A stretch of 36,703 nt of DNA from Pseudomonas juntendi (GTDB taxonomy: Bacteria > Pseudomonadota > Gammaproteobacteria > Pseudomonadales > Pseudomonadaceae). Shown piece after piece: positions 26,801-33,229 of the stretch. The translations under genes and the position numbers were made by a program. The notes below the pieces were generated by a model. The model ran no database searches. It was not told the DNA's origin and saw only the letters and a list, made by a program, of their open reading frames with translations. The DNA is taken from positions 1 to 36,703 of the forward strand of contig NZ_BLJG01000054.1 in assembly GCF_009932375.1 (NCBI RefSeq), written 5' to 3'. Numbering within the stretch: position 1 is the first letter of the stretch; each line of letters starts with the position of its first letter.

Positions 26801-29800
26801 GTGCTTCTGACCGATGCGGCCGGCAACCAGTCGGCCGCCAGCACCATCACCGCGCCAGACACTACACCACCTGCGGCGCCGAGCGACCTGGCGGTTTCCG
26901 GCGATGGTGTCACCCTGACCGGCCGCGGCGAAGTCGGCGCCGAGGTGACCGTGACCGACCCGAGCGGCGCCCCGATCGGCAGCGCCATCGTCGATGCCAG
27001 CGGGCACTTCACCATTACCCTGAACCCGGCACTGGGCAATGCCGAGCTGCTCAGCTTCACCCAGGCCGACGCCGCCGGTAACGTGTCGGCAGCAGCGACC
27101 CTGCAGACCCCGGACTTCACCCCACCTGCCCCGCTCACCCAGGTGGCGATCAACGCCGACGGCAGTGTGGTCACTGGCCTGGGTGAGGCCGGCGCCACCG
27201 TGATTGTGAGCAACGCCGCCGGTAGCGTACTGGGAACCGCTACGGTGCTGGCCGACGGCAGCTTCAGCGTCGCGTTGTCGCCTGCCCAGATCGACAACCA
27301 GGTGCTGTCGGTACTGCAGGCCGATCCGCCCGGCAACGTCAGCGCGCCCGTCAGCGTGCAGGCGCCGGACTTCACGCCCCCCGCGGCTGCAACCGAGTTG
27401 CGGCTCAATGCGGCAGGCGATGTGCTGGCCGGGGTTGGCGAAGCGGGTACCACGGTGCGCGTCTATGTGGGTACAACGCAAATCGGCACCACCACGGTCG
27501 CTGCCGACGGCACCTTCAGCGTCGGCCTGGACACCGCCCAGCTCAATGGCCAGCAGGTGCAGGTAACCCTCACCGACGCCAGTGACAACGTGTCGCCGAT
27601 CAGTACCGTCACGGCAGTCGACGTAACGCCGCCGGCCATCGTCATTGCCAGCATCAACGACAGCGGTACCCAGTTGATCGGCACCGCCGAGGCCGGTACC
27701 CGGGTCACGGTGATAAACAACAACGGTGACCTGCTGGGCCAGGTGACGGTCGACCTGGATGGCACCTTCGTCCTCGGTTTGAGCCAGCCTCAGATCAACG
27801 GCGAAACGCTGACCATCATTGCCCAGGACGCCACCGGCAACCCGTCGGCCCCCCTGGAGCTGAGCGCCCCCGACCTGACCGCACCGGTGCAGCCAAGCGA
27901 CTTGCTGCTCAACCCGGCCGGTACGTCGATGACCGGCACCGCCGAGGCCGGCACGCTGATCACCGTGCGTGGCCCGGACAACACCCTCGTGGGCCAGGTG
28001 GAGGTCGGTGCCGACGGGCGCTTCACCGTGCCCATCAGCCCGGCGCAGAACAATGGCCAGTTGCTCAGCGTGGTGTCTACCGATGACGCCGGCAACGTCT
28101 CGGTTGCTGCGCCCTACCAGGCCAACGACACCTCGCCACCTGACCTGGTGACCAACCTGGCAATCAACAACACCTTCAACGTGCTCACCGGCAAGGGCGA
28201 GGCCAATGCCACGGTCACCGTCAGCCTGGGCGGCAGCGTGATAGGCACTGGCACGGTAGACGGCGCGGGCAACTTCCAGATCAACCTGACACCGGCGGCA
28301 GGCTCGCTGGCAACGCTGGCCATCACCCAGTCCGACGGCATCAATACCTCGGCGGTGGCGACCTATGTCACACCGCTGGTGGCTCCGCCAGTACCGCCGA
28401 CCAACGTGACGCTGGGCAGCGACGGCCTAACCTTGTCGGGTAACGCGCCCAGCGGCGTAGGCATCCGTGTGTACGATGCCGCAGGCAACGTGATCGGTAC
28501 CGGCGGCGCGACATTGAACGGCACTTTCACGTTGACGCTCGACTCGGCGCAACTCAACGGCGAGTACCTGCAGGTCACCGCCGTGGCCCTGGTGGGCGGC
28601 GAGTCGCAGCCAACCTTATTGCAGGCAGCCGATACCACCGCACCAGCCGACCCACTGGTGACCAGCCTGTCGACCAACGGCCTGGTGCTGAGCGGTACCG
28701 GCGAGGCCGGTGCCACGGTGACCGTGCGCGATGCCGGTGGCAACGTGCTCGGCAGCGCCGTGGTCAATGGCGGTGGCGTGTACACCGTCAACCTCAACGC
28801 CGCGCAGCTCAATGGCCAGGTTTTGGCGGTGAGCCAGGCCGACGTTGCGGGCAATACGTCCGGCAGCACCCGCTACACCGCTGCCGACCTGCAACCGCCT
28901 GCGCTACCGACCAATGTCACCATCAACGGCGCAGGTACCGTGGTGACCGGTAATGGTGAAGCTGGCGCCACCGTCACCGTGCAAGGCGCCAACGGACCGG
29001 TGGGCAGTGCAGTGGTGCAAGCCGACGGCACCTTCAGCGTCACTTTGACCACGCCTCAGAACGACGGGCAATTGCTGGTGGTGCGCCAGGCGGACGCTGC
29101 GGGCAACCTGTCCAGCAGCGTCAACCTCAACGCCCCGGACACCACCCCGCCGGCGGCGCCGCTGGCCACCATCAATACCAACGGCACAATGGTCAGTGGC
29201 TCTGGCCAGGTTGGCAGCACGGTTACCGTGCGCAACAGTGCCGGGACCGTGCTGGGTACGGCAACCGTGGGCAGCACCGGCCTGTTCGTGGTCAGCCTGA
29301 ATGCCGCGCAGATCGACAACCAGGCACTGAGCGTCACCCTCACCGACAGTGCTGGCAATGTGTCTACCGGTACCACGCTGACCGCCCCGGACCTGACCCC
29401 ACCTGCTGCGGCCGCCAACCTGGCGATCAGTGCCGACGGCAGCACCCTGACCGGTACCGGTGAAGTGGGCGCCACGGTGACCGTGCGCAGCGCCAGCGGC
29501 ACTGTGCTGCAAACCGCCACCGTGCAAGCCGATGGCAGCTTTACCGTGACCCTGAGCCCCCCTCAGGACAACGGGCAGGTGCTTGCGGTGACACTGAGCG
29601 ACCCACGCGGCAACGTGTCGGGCAACGCCAGCATCACTGCACCGGATGTGGATGCCAACGCCCCGGTCATCGCCAGCGATAACCTCGCCACGGCGACGGT
29701 CGACCTGGCCGCGGTCACCGCCAGCAGGACCTACACCGACAGCTTCACCACCCTGTTGGCGGGGTTCACCAAGACCTACACCTGGACGGTAGCCGCCGGC

Positions 29801-31729
29801 ACCACGGCCGACCCCACGCTGACCCTGACCACCAGCAGTGCACTGGCCCTGCTGGACAACACCACCTTCACCCTGCAGGTGAAGAATGCCAGCGGAACCT
29901 GGGTCACGCTGGCCACCGGTAACAGCCAGGGCTTGCTGGACCTGATCCTGTTGCCGTTGGGCCAAGGCCTGCGAGTCGACATCGGGGTGCTGCAGGCGGG
30001 CGATTACCGCCTGACGGTGGGCAGCGGCGGCATTGGCCTGATCACCAATGTCAGCACCTCGCTGGATATCACCTCCACCAGCCTGACCGAGTTCACCGGT
30101 ACTGGCACAGCCACCTCTGGCAACGTCATCACCGACGTGGGCACCGATGGCGTGGTGGATGCGCGGGGCCCGGACAGCGCCGCGGTGCTGCAGGTGCTCA
30201 AAGGGGGCAGCTACGTCTCGGCCGGCAGTGCCACCACGGTGCAAGGCCTGTACGGCACGCTGGTGATTCGCGGCGACGGCAGCTACACCTACACGCCAAA
30301 CGGCAGCCCCGCCAGCGTCGGCAAAGTGGATGTGTTCAGCTACCAGCTGGTGCACCCCAACGGTCTGTCCGACAGCGCCAATTTGTATGTGCGCATCGAT
30401 AGCCCACAAGCCACGGAAGTCTGGAGCGACAGTAACTACGCGGCGCCAGCCACGGTACTTGACGCAGTCAACGACGTAGGCTTCAGCAACCTCACCCTGG
30501 CCAACCGGGTAGACACCAGCAGCAGTACGCTGGGCTCGTTGACCCTGCCGCTGATCGGCAGCCGCCAGGCCACTTACACCACTACAGTGGCTGCCGATAC
30601 CACGGCTAACCTGCAAGTGGTACTCAATTCCGCCAACCTGCTGAGCCTGCTCAACGGCACCACCCTTGAACTGCTCAAGCTCAACCCGGCCACGGGCCAG
30701 TACGTGCTGGTGCAATCGGTAGGCGGTGGCTCGTTGATCAGCCTGTTGGGCGGGGGCGCTGGGTATACCTTCCAGAACCAGGGCGCAGGCACCTACCACG
30801 TGCGGGTGACCGCTGGCGGCATTGGCCTGGCCAGCTCGATCACCACCAGTGTCAATGCCACCACCACGCACCTGAACGAGTTCGTGGTCAGTGGCGCTAC
30901 GGCGGCCACCGGCAACCTGCTGGCGGACGATACCCTGGGTTCGGCACTGACCGTGCTGAGCGTAATGACCGCAGCCAACACCTACACCATACCCGGCTAC
31001 AACGGGGTGAGCGTGGCGGGCACCTATGGCACCTTGCTGGTGCAGGCCGATGGCAGCTACACCTACACCCTCAACTCGGGGGTCAGCGCCGCGGCAGTCG
31101 GCCAGCACGATACCTTCACCTACGAGCTGGCCCACCCCAACGGCAGTACCGACACGGCAACGTTGACCATCAACCTGGACAACGCCGCTGGCCTGGTCAG
31201 CACCACGTCGCTGCTGGCCGACAGCGGTGAAGAGGCAGTCGCCCTGGCCAGTGTCGCCGCTGTCAGCGATGTGGTTGCTGGCAGCGACGGCAACGACCAC
31301 CTGGTGGGCAGCCAGGGCGGGCACATCACGCTTGAAGGTGGTGCCGGTGACGACACCCTGGTGATCGTCGACCAGAACTTCGCCAGCGTCGACGGTGGCA
31401 CGGGTACCGACACCCTGCAATGGGGTGGCGGCGATGTCAGCATCGACCTAGGCAACCTGGTCGGCCGCGTGCACGGCATCGAGGCCATCGACCTCAACGA
31501 CACCAGCGCGGTGGCCCTGACACTCAACCTGGCCGACGTGGTGGCCATCACCGAAACCGGCACCGACACGTTGATCATCAAGGGCGACAACCATGACTCG
31601 GTGCACATGACTGACAACTGGAACCTGGTCGGCAACCAGACCGCCGACGGGATCGACTATAACCAATACACGGCCCAGGAGGACCCGAGCCACCACCTGT
31701 GGGTACAGAACGGCATTCACGTCGTCTGA
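14849..31729 (+). CDS. lapF: Giant secreted biofilm adhesin, LapF/BapA type
   Basis: This 5,626-residue surface protein is inferred to mediate cell-cell adhesion in biofilms, as LapF does in P. putida. Residues 1-~120 form a BapA-prefix-like domain (LTLKSGEKITIGNFF, DGTLWHAQY). A hydrophobic stretch (121-135, PTWAIAGLSLLGAGG) and an Ala/Gly linker with AAAAAG and eight Gly then follow. Residues 154-4933 are 56 Ig-like repeats of ~85 residues of the type TPPAAPxxLxxxxDG..GxGExGxxVxVRD..G..DGxFxxxLxPAQxNGxxLxVxxxDAAGNxS. The end contains two related ~250-residue modules, a short RTX-like GGAGDDTL patch (near 5497), and a BapA-like terminus (SHHLWVQNGIHVV) that should act as the type I secretion signal. 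There is no N-terminal Sec signal. Cysteine is absent as far as I can see, usual for such adhesins. The ribosome-binding site is AGGGAG. The export genes follow directly. Confidence 0.93.
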   Translation: MDNIVVADKQTEVATQSAWGNINLKGPGVVQMPVAPDQLATVTQRGQDLVLTLKSGEKITIGNFFAVDQAGVGSDIVFVGEDGTLWHAQYNAAAFEGFTFEDGNSLDELVAGLGTAGSAMPTWAIAGLSLLGAGGAAAAAGSGGGGGGGGADPDTTPPATPIDLLVSPDGLRLTGRAEAGSTVTVRGADGAVLGTAVAGADGQFSITLQPAQTDGQALEVSASDAAGNVSPPASINAPDIDTPDTTAPDQPSDLALANGVTLSGRGEPGATVQVRDTAGNLIGSGVVNADGTFSLTLSPAQANGEALDIRQVDAAGNSSTPLVFTAPDITAPAAPSALVVSQDGTVLTGRAEPGSTVRILAADGSQLGTAVVGATGVFSITLSPAQVDGQTLQATATDAAGNTSTASSVTAPSVDGGDTTPPQAPSDLAIGLAGSQLSGRGEAGSTVQVRDAAGTVIATGTVGADGTFAISLDPAVKDGSTLQVTLTDAAGNVSQPGAVTSPDLLPPAQPTDLALADGVTFTGRGEPGATVQVRDAAGNLLGSAVVNQDGTFSLSLSPAQANGEALDVRLVDAAGNSSTPLQFNAPDITAPDAVSDILVGAGGTRLSGHGEAGASVEVRDADGNLLGRGVVTANGTFLIDLDPAVQPGDQLTLLQVDPSGNASVAVEYDVPLTTAPASPSGLAIDADGTTLTGSAPAGSRVEVRDASGTLIGSAVANADGSFSIELTPAQANGELLNVLALDAEGVSSVPTQITAPDITAPAAPAELAVSADGSVITGRAEPGSTVRIVAADGTELGSAVVGPTGVFSIELAPPQTDGEVLQATATDAAGNTSATSAVTAPDLDGVDTTPPAAPTDLAIALAGSQLSGRGEPGASVQVRDAAGNILATGSVGADGSFTITLDPPVNDGSALQVTLTDAAGNQSPPGSVTSPDLQPPAPPTELALLGGVTFNGRGEPGATVQVRDAAGTLIGSGVVGADGAFSLSLSPAQANGEALDVRLVDAAGNSSIPLEFTAPDTTPPAAVSDIVVGADGLALSGRGEAGATVEVRDADGTVIGSGVVSANGTFLIDLEPAVQPGAQLSLVQTDPSGNASEALQFAVPTTPAPASPSDLVVAEDGSSISGTAPAGTRVEVHDANGTLLGSGVAGDDGSFTVTLDPAQANGELLDVVAIDGSGASSLPAQISAPDITPPVTPSELVISADGSVLTGRAEAGSTVRVLAADGTTVLGTAVVGATGSFSITLDPAQVNGEVLQVTATDNAGNASAAGIVTAPDIDGGDNTAPLAPTDLVIGLAGSQLSGRGEPGTRVEVRDAQGNVLANGTVNPDGSFVLTLSPAVNDGSALQVTLTDAAGNVSQPGTVTAPDLQAPAQPTDLALADGVTFTGRGEPGATVQVRNADGTVIGSGVVGADGAFSMSLSPAQANGEALDVRLVDAAGNSSIPLAFTAPDTTPPAAVGDIVVGADGLALSGRGEAGATVEVRNADGTVIGSGVVAANGVFLIDLNPGAQPGAQLSLVQTDPSGNTSEALQFEVPVTPAPASPSDLIVAEDGSSISGAAPAGSRVEVYGADGTLVGSVQVGQDGTFTVILNPAQANGELLEVVAIDGSGASSLPAQISAPDITPPVTPSELVISADGSVVTGRAEVGSTVRVLAADGTTVLGTAVVGATGSFSITLDPAQLNGEVLQVTATDAAGNASTAGTVTAPDIDGGDNTPPEAATNLLVGLAGAQLSGRGEAGASVQVRDAQGNVLANGTVNPDGSFTLALEPAVKDGSTLQVVLTDAAGNASAPASVVTPDLQAPAQPTGLALVDGVTLSGSGEPGASVQVRDAAGTLLGSAQVNDDGTFSVTLTPAQANGEVLDIRLVDAAGNISSPLQYQAPDTTAPAQVSNIVVGADGLALSGRGEAGATVQVRDANGTLIGSGVVTANGTFLLDLDPAALPGERLSLIQTDPSGNASLALDYDVPLVTVPLSPSDLVVAENGTSVSGSAPVGSRVEVHDAEGALIGSVVVGAEGTFTVVLNPAQANGQLLDVVAIDNNGTSSLPVQVSAPDITPPVAPGELAITADGTAVSGRAEPGSTVRVLAADGSTVLGTVVVGASGAFEITLSPAQVAGEQLQVVATDAAGNASQAGTLTAPVIDNGGDTTPPEPATNLAISNDGRTVSGRGEAGTTVEVRNDQGQLLASGTVQQDGSFNVTLPTPVVDGSSLQVTLTDAAGNVSSPSPLTAPDQVAPLQPTDLALVDGVSLTGNAEAGARVEVRDAAGNVIGSTLAEADGSFSLTLDPAQANGETVSVRVTDAAGNTSLPLSYVTPDITPPGIISNVVLGAGSLVVSGRGEAGATVEIRDGNGNVIGTGVVAANGTFLIDLDSPLAAGDAIALQQTDAAGNPSVALTVTVPAIAVPDSPTGLVVAADGSAISGTAPARSLVEVRDAQGGVLGSVQVGNDGSFNIPLSPAQANGELLDVVAIDADGNSSLPTQIGAPDITPPNEATELQLSNDGSVLTGRGEPGTRVQVVDAQGNVLGNAQVGADGVISVVLNPAQTDGQELDVVLRDAAGNSSTATVIAPDLDGPLQPSGLAIDSAGIHLTGQGQSGSLVTVRDADGNVLGTATVGGDGRFDVTLNAPQRNGESLTVEATDSQGNSAGPVDFTAPDSTPPQAVTNPAIDGDGVTVTGNGEPGATVTVRGPDGSVLGSIVVGASGAFEISLDTPQTNGQALTVEQRDASGNLSTAVDLSAPDTQAPDTPTGLVLAGDGGSLSGSGEPGAQVTVTGAGGAVLGTATVQTDGSFQVTIDPPQLNGQTLAVTQADATGNTSTAGSVTAPDLEAPVAAEGLGINGTGTALTGQAEPGSTVQVRNGAGDLLGSAQVEEDGSFSVPLAPAQTNGETVSVVVVDAGGNTSPSVAFTADDSTAPQAPGGLTISAGGDTVQGTGEAGSTVEVRNAAGDLLGSVVVPVGGSFIVAVSPAQLDGQALQVTLTDVAGNVSDSTPITAPDLTPPALPTGVVVSEDGSTVSGNAPGADTVTVRDGAGVETTVEVNPDGSFNVPLPTPQNNGESVTVIVTDPAGNSSAPVTVTAPDTTDPEPASGVTVSPDGSSVGGTAEPGSTVVIRNPDNSDRGTTTAGPDGTFVVPVDPPLAAGEEVSVVVIDPAGNESDGVTLTGPTGSEVATPADLAISADGFVLTGTGTVGALITVTSAGTTLGTATVGSDGVFRVFFSNAQLNAQTLQVSARIGTDGQPSVPATVVANDTTAPEAPSATIDRTGSTLTGQGEVGANVRVTDAQGNVLGSGVVGSNGLYSITLSPAAANGQNLIVTQADAAGNVSLAASLQAPDLQAPAAASDLSLNTAATVVSGQGEAGASVTVRDASGAILATGTVNQSGQFQITLPSAQVNGSPLQVTLSDAAGNVSGPASLATPDRTPPAAIVDPLLSADGRQLSGSGEVGATVQVSNAAGTVLGSATVGADGRFTVTFDTPQNSGQAIGVAQIDAAGNTSPAVTVATPDLTPPAPLTNVVLNNNGLTLSGLGEAGASVTVRGPDGTIIGTGLVAANGSFSLTLTTAQLNAQQLSVTQTDAGNNTSSAVAVTAPDFTPPAAPTALALSATGLQLTGNAEAGSTVTVRDAGGSVLGSVVASSNGTFQVTLNSAQTNGQNLQVTATDAAGNVSPAAPYTAADTTPPAAVSNVAVSADGATLTGQGEAGATVTVRAPDATILGTATVAADGSFSVALSPAALTGERLGVVQTDAAQNASPEQNVTAPGILAPATPDNLVLAADGLSVTGTATAGSTVTVYGPNGAVLGSSPVANDGTFTVNLGSAQANGEVLHVSAMASDGSLSLPATLQAPDTTAPQPLSNLVLSSDGLVLTGRGEPGATVTVVGEGGIDLGTTVVDASGNFSATLGSVQLNGEQLSASQADAAGNESNSVSITAPDRVAPDAAADLAFAGGGSLLNGSGEAGASVWVMAADGSVLGTAVVRADGSFQVVLASPQANGQPLQVLLTDAAGNQSAASTITAPDTTPPAAPSDLAVSGDGVTLTGRGEVGAEVTVTDPSGAPIGSAIVDASGHFTITLNPALGNAELLSFTQADAAGNVSAAATLQTPDFTPPAPLTQVAINADGSVVTGLGEAGATVIVSNAAGSVLGTATVLADGSFSVALSPAQIDNQVLSVLQADPPGNVSAPVSVQAPDFTPPAAATELRLNAAGDVLAGVGEAGTTVRVYVGTTQIGTTTVAADGTFSVGLDTAQLNGQQVQVTLTDASDNVSPISTVTAVDVTPPAIVIASINDSGTQLIGTAEAGTRVTVINNNGDLLGQVTVDLDGTFVLGLSQPQINGETLTIIAQDATGNPSAPLELSAPDLTAPVQPSDLLLNPAGTSMTGTAEAGTLITVRGPDNTLVGQVEVGADGRFTVPISPAQNNGQLLSVVSTDDAGNVSVAAPYQANDTSPPDLVTNLAINNTFNVLTGKGEANATVTVSLGGSVIGTGTVDGAGNFQINLTPAAGSLATLAITQSDGINTSAVATYVTPLVAPPVPPTNVTLGSDGLTLSGNAPSGVGIRVYDAAGNVIGTGGATLNGTFTLTLDSAQLNGEYLQVTAVALVGGESQPTLLQAADTTAPADPLVTSLSTNGLVLSGTGEAGATVTVRDAGGNVLGSAVVNGGGVYTVNLNAAQLNGQVLAVSQADVAGNTSGSTRYTAADLQPPALPTNVTINGAGTVVTGNGEAGATVTVQGANGPVGSAVVQADGTFSVTLTTPQNDGQLLVVRQADAAGNLSSSVNLNAPDTTPPAAPLATINTNGTMVSGSGQVGSTVTVRNSAGTVLGTATVGSTGLFVVSLNAAQIDNQALSVTLTDSAGNVSTGTTLTAPDLTPPAAAANLAISADGSTLTGTGEVGATVTVRSASGTVLQTATVQADGSFTVTLSPPQDNGQVLAVTLSDPRGNVSGNASITAPDVDANAPVIASDNLATATVDLAAVTASRTYTDSFTTLLAGFTKTYTWTVAAGTTADPTLTLTTSSALALLDNTTFTLQVKNASGTWVTLATGNSQGLLDLILLPLGQGLRVDIGVLQAGDYRLTVGSGGIGLITNVSTSLDITSTSLTEFTGTGTATSGNVITDVGTDGVVDARGPDSAAVLQVLKGGSYVSAGSATTVQGLYGTLVIRGDGSYTYTPNGSPASVGKVDVFSYQLVHPNGLSDSANLYVRIDSPQATEVWSDSNYAAPATVLDAVNDVGFSNLTLANRVDTSSSTLGSLTLPLIGSRQATYTTTVAADTTANLQVVLNSANLLSLLNGTTLELLKLNPATGQYVLVQSVGGGSLISLLGGGAGYTFQNQGAGTYHVRVTAGGIGLASSITTSVNATTTHLNEFVVSGATAATGNLLADDTLGSALTVLSVMTAANTYTIPGYNGVSVAGTYGTLLVQADGSYTYTLNSGVSAAAVGQHDTFTYELAHPNGSTDTATLTINLDNAAGLVSTTSLLADSGEEAVALASVAAVSDVVAGSDGNDHLVGSQGGHITLEGGAGDDTLVIVDQNFASVDGGTGTDTLQWGGGDVSIDLGNLVGRVHGIEAIDLNDTSAVALTLNLADVVAITETGTDTLIIKGDNHDSVHMTDNWNLVGNQTADGIDYNQYTAQEDPSHHLWVQNGIHVV
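15308..29647 (+). repeat. 56 tandem Ig-like domain repeats in lapF
   Basis: Counting each TPP/APD boundary gives 56 units in 14,340 bp, a mean of 256 bp (85.4 residues). Units begin with a D/I/L-T-x-P-P-type boundary and end -APD. The last clear unit is followed by VDANAPVI. The KT2440 protein is, as I recall, 6,310 residues with 64 repeats; 684 residues fewer here equals eight repeats. Confidence 0.8.
16382..22560 (+). repeat. Five-domain super-repeat (~1.29 kb period)
   Basis: Homologous points (the GACCTGGCNCTG-like start of the domain with DGVTxxGRGEPGATVQVR) occur at 16382, 17669, 18959, 20249 and 21542. The spacings are 1287, 1290, 1290 and 1293 bp. Within each period five domain subtypes follow in a fixed order, recognisable by LALxDGV, DIVVGADG, DLVVAEDG, ELVISADG and LAxGLAGSQLSGRG. 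An incomplete cassette lacking two subtypes precedes 16382. Confidence 0.8.
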
Positions 31730-31742
31730 GGCCGCGGCAAAC

Positions 31743-31764
31743 CCGCCGGGCAAACGCCCGGCGG
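31743..31764 (+). terminator. 9-bp hairpin between lapF and the export genes
   Basis: CCGCCGGGC-AAAC-GCCCGGCGG is a perfect stem-loop 14 nt past the lapF stop. No T run follows (catggacg), so it is at best a partial terminator or a processing/stability element that could set the ratio of adhesin mRNA to transporter mRNA. Confidence 0.45.
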
Positions 31765-31792
31765 CATGGACGACCAGCAGTAAGGGAACTAT

Positions 31793-33229
31793 GTGAAGCG
31801 AAGCAGTCCGCTGTCACCGTTATTGCTTGGAGCCTGCGGGCTCCTGGCCCTGAATCTCCAACCGGTTGCCCAGGCAGCCGATGATATAGACCCCCACCTG
31901 CGCTACATCGGGCCATCGCTGCTACGCGATGCGCCCGCGGCGGTGCCTGCGCGGCCACCCACCGGCATGGCCCCGGTCGCCAGTGGCGAGCGCCTGGGCC
32001 TGACCGAGGCGGTGTTGCAGGCCGCGCAATGGCACCCCAGCATCGCCGAAGCGATCGGCAACCTGTACAAACAGGGCGAAGGCATCAACGTCGCCCGCGC
32101 GGGTTACTACCCGCAGATTTCCGGCGGTATCCGCACCGGTTATGACACCGGCTACGGGGGCGATCGCAACAGCCAGGCCCTCAACCTGTCGCTCAAGCAG
32201 ATGCTCTACGACTTCGGGAAGGTCGACAGCGCCGTCAACGCGGCGCAGGCCGCCGCCGCGCGGGCCCAGGCCAATATCCTGCTGGTGGTGGACGACCTGG
32301 CCCGTGACACCGCCTATGCCTGGATCGAAACCCGCCGCTACGAACAGTTGGTGGCCATTGCCCGCGAACAGATCCGCGGGGTGGGCGACATTGCCGGGAT
32401 GGCTCGCCAGCGCAGCGACATGGGCGCCAGCACCCGCTCCGACGTGGTACAGGCCGAATCCCGCGTGGAAAGCGCCCGCGCCACCCTGGAGGAATATCAG
32501 TCGCAATACGAGCGCTGGCGCTCCACCCTGGCCGCGCTGATGGGCCGCGTGACCCCGCCAGCCCTGGCCGAGCAGTCGCCTGCGGCGTTGAACCAGGCCT
32601 GCAAGCGGCCTGCGCAAGGCGATGATCGCCTGCCGGCCGTGCTGATGGCCCTGGCCCAGCGTGCGCAAGGCCAGGCAGAGCTGGCCCAGGCCAAGGCCGA
32701 GGCCTACCCGACCGTGTCGCTGCAGCCCCAGGTCAACCATTACCTGGACAACGACTACAACCGCGACAACTCACGCATGGACCGCACCCAGGCGGGCATC
32801 TACCTCAACGTCGAGGTACCGATCTACCAAGGCGGTGCGATCAGCGCCCGCAGCCGCGCTGCCAGCCACGCCTTGAGCGCCGCCGACTCTGCCGAAGATG
32901 CCGCGCGCCTGCAGGCACGGCGTGGCCTGGCCGAGGCTCAGGCACAAACCTCCGGGCTGGGCCGCCGGCTGAGTTCACTGGAAGCGCGCCAGGTCAGCAT
33001 CCAGGAGGCGCGCATGCTCTATGGCCGCCAGTATCTGGACCTGGGCACACGGCCGCTGCTCGACCTGCTCAACGCCGAGCAGGAGATCTACCAGTCACGG
33101 TTCGAACTTGCCGGCACCCGCTCCGACCTGCTGCGCCTGGATGTCGACTGCCTGTACAACACCGGCGCGCTGCGCGCGGCCTTTGGCCTTGAGGGGCGCA
33201 ACCTGCAAGGTGTGGAGATCCAGCCATGA
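31793..33229 (+). CDS. TolC-family type I secretion outer-membrane protein
   Basis: This 478-residue outer-membrane channel component presumably exports the upstream adhesin. It has a signal peptide ending near AQA (26-28). The LLGAC stretch at 11-15 could instead be read as a lipobox, but the hydrophobic core continues, so signal peptidase I is likelier. Two TolC-type halves show LTEAVLQAAQWHPSIAEA, ARAGYYPQISGG, LKQMLYDFGKVDSAV and, in the second half, AKAEAYPTVSLQPQVNHY, VEVPIYQGGAISAR and GTRPLLDLLNAEQEIYQSR. The start is GTG at 31793 with AAGGGA upstream; the overlapping ATG at 31791 is followed at once by TGA. Its stop overlaps the next gene as ATGA. Equivalent to PP_0805 of KT2440; the transporter has, I believe, been called LapHIJ. 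Confidence 0.88.
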   Translation: MKRSSPLSPLLLGACGLLALNLQPVAQAADDIDPHLRYIGPSLLRDAPAAVPARPPTGMAPVASGERLGLTEAVLQAAQWHPSIAEAIGNLYKQGEGINVARAGYYPQISGGIRTGYDTGYGGDRNSQALNLSLKQMLYDFGKVDSAVNAAQAAAARAQANILLVVDDLARDTAYAWIETRRYEQLVAIAREQIRGVGDIAGMARQRSDMGASTRSDVVQAESRVESARATLEEYQSQYERWRSTLAALMGRVTPPALAEQSPAALNQACKRPAQGDDRLPAVLMALAQRAQGQAELAQAKAEAYPTVSLQPQVNHYLDNDYNRDNSRMDRTQAGIYLNVEVPIYQGGAISARSRAASHALSAADSAEDAARLQARRGLAEAQAQTSGLGRRLSSLEARQVSIQEARMLYGRQYLDLGTRPLLDLLNAEQEIYQSRFELAGTRSDLLRLDVDCLYNTGALRAAFGLEGRNLQGVEIQP

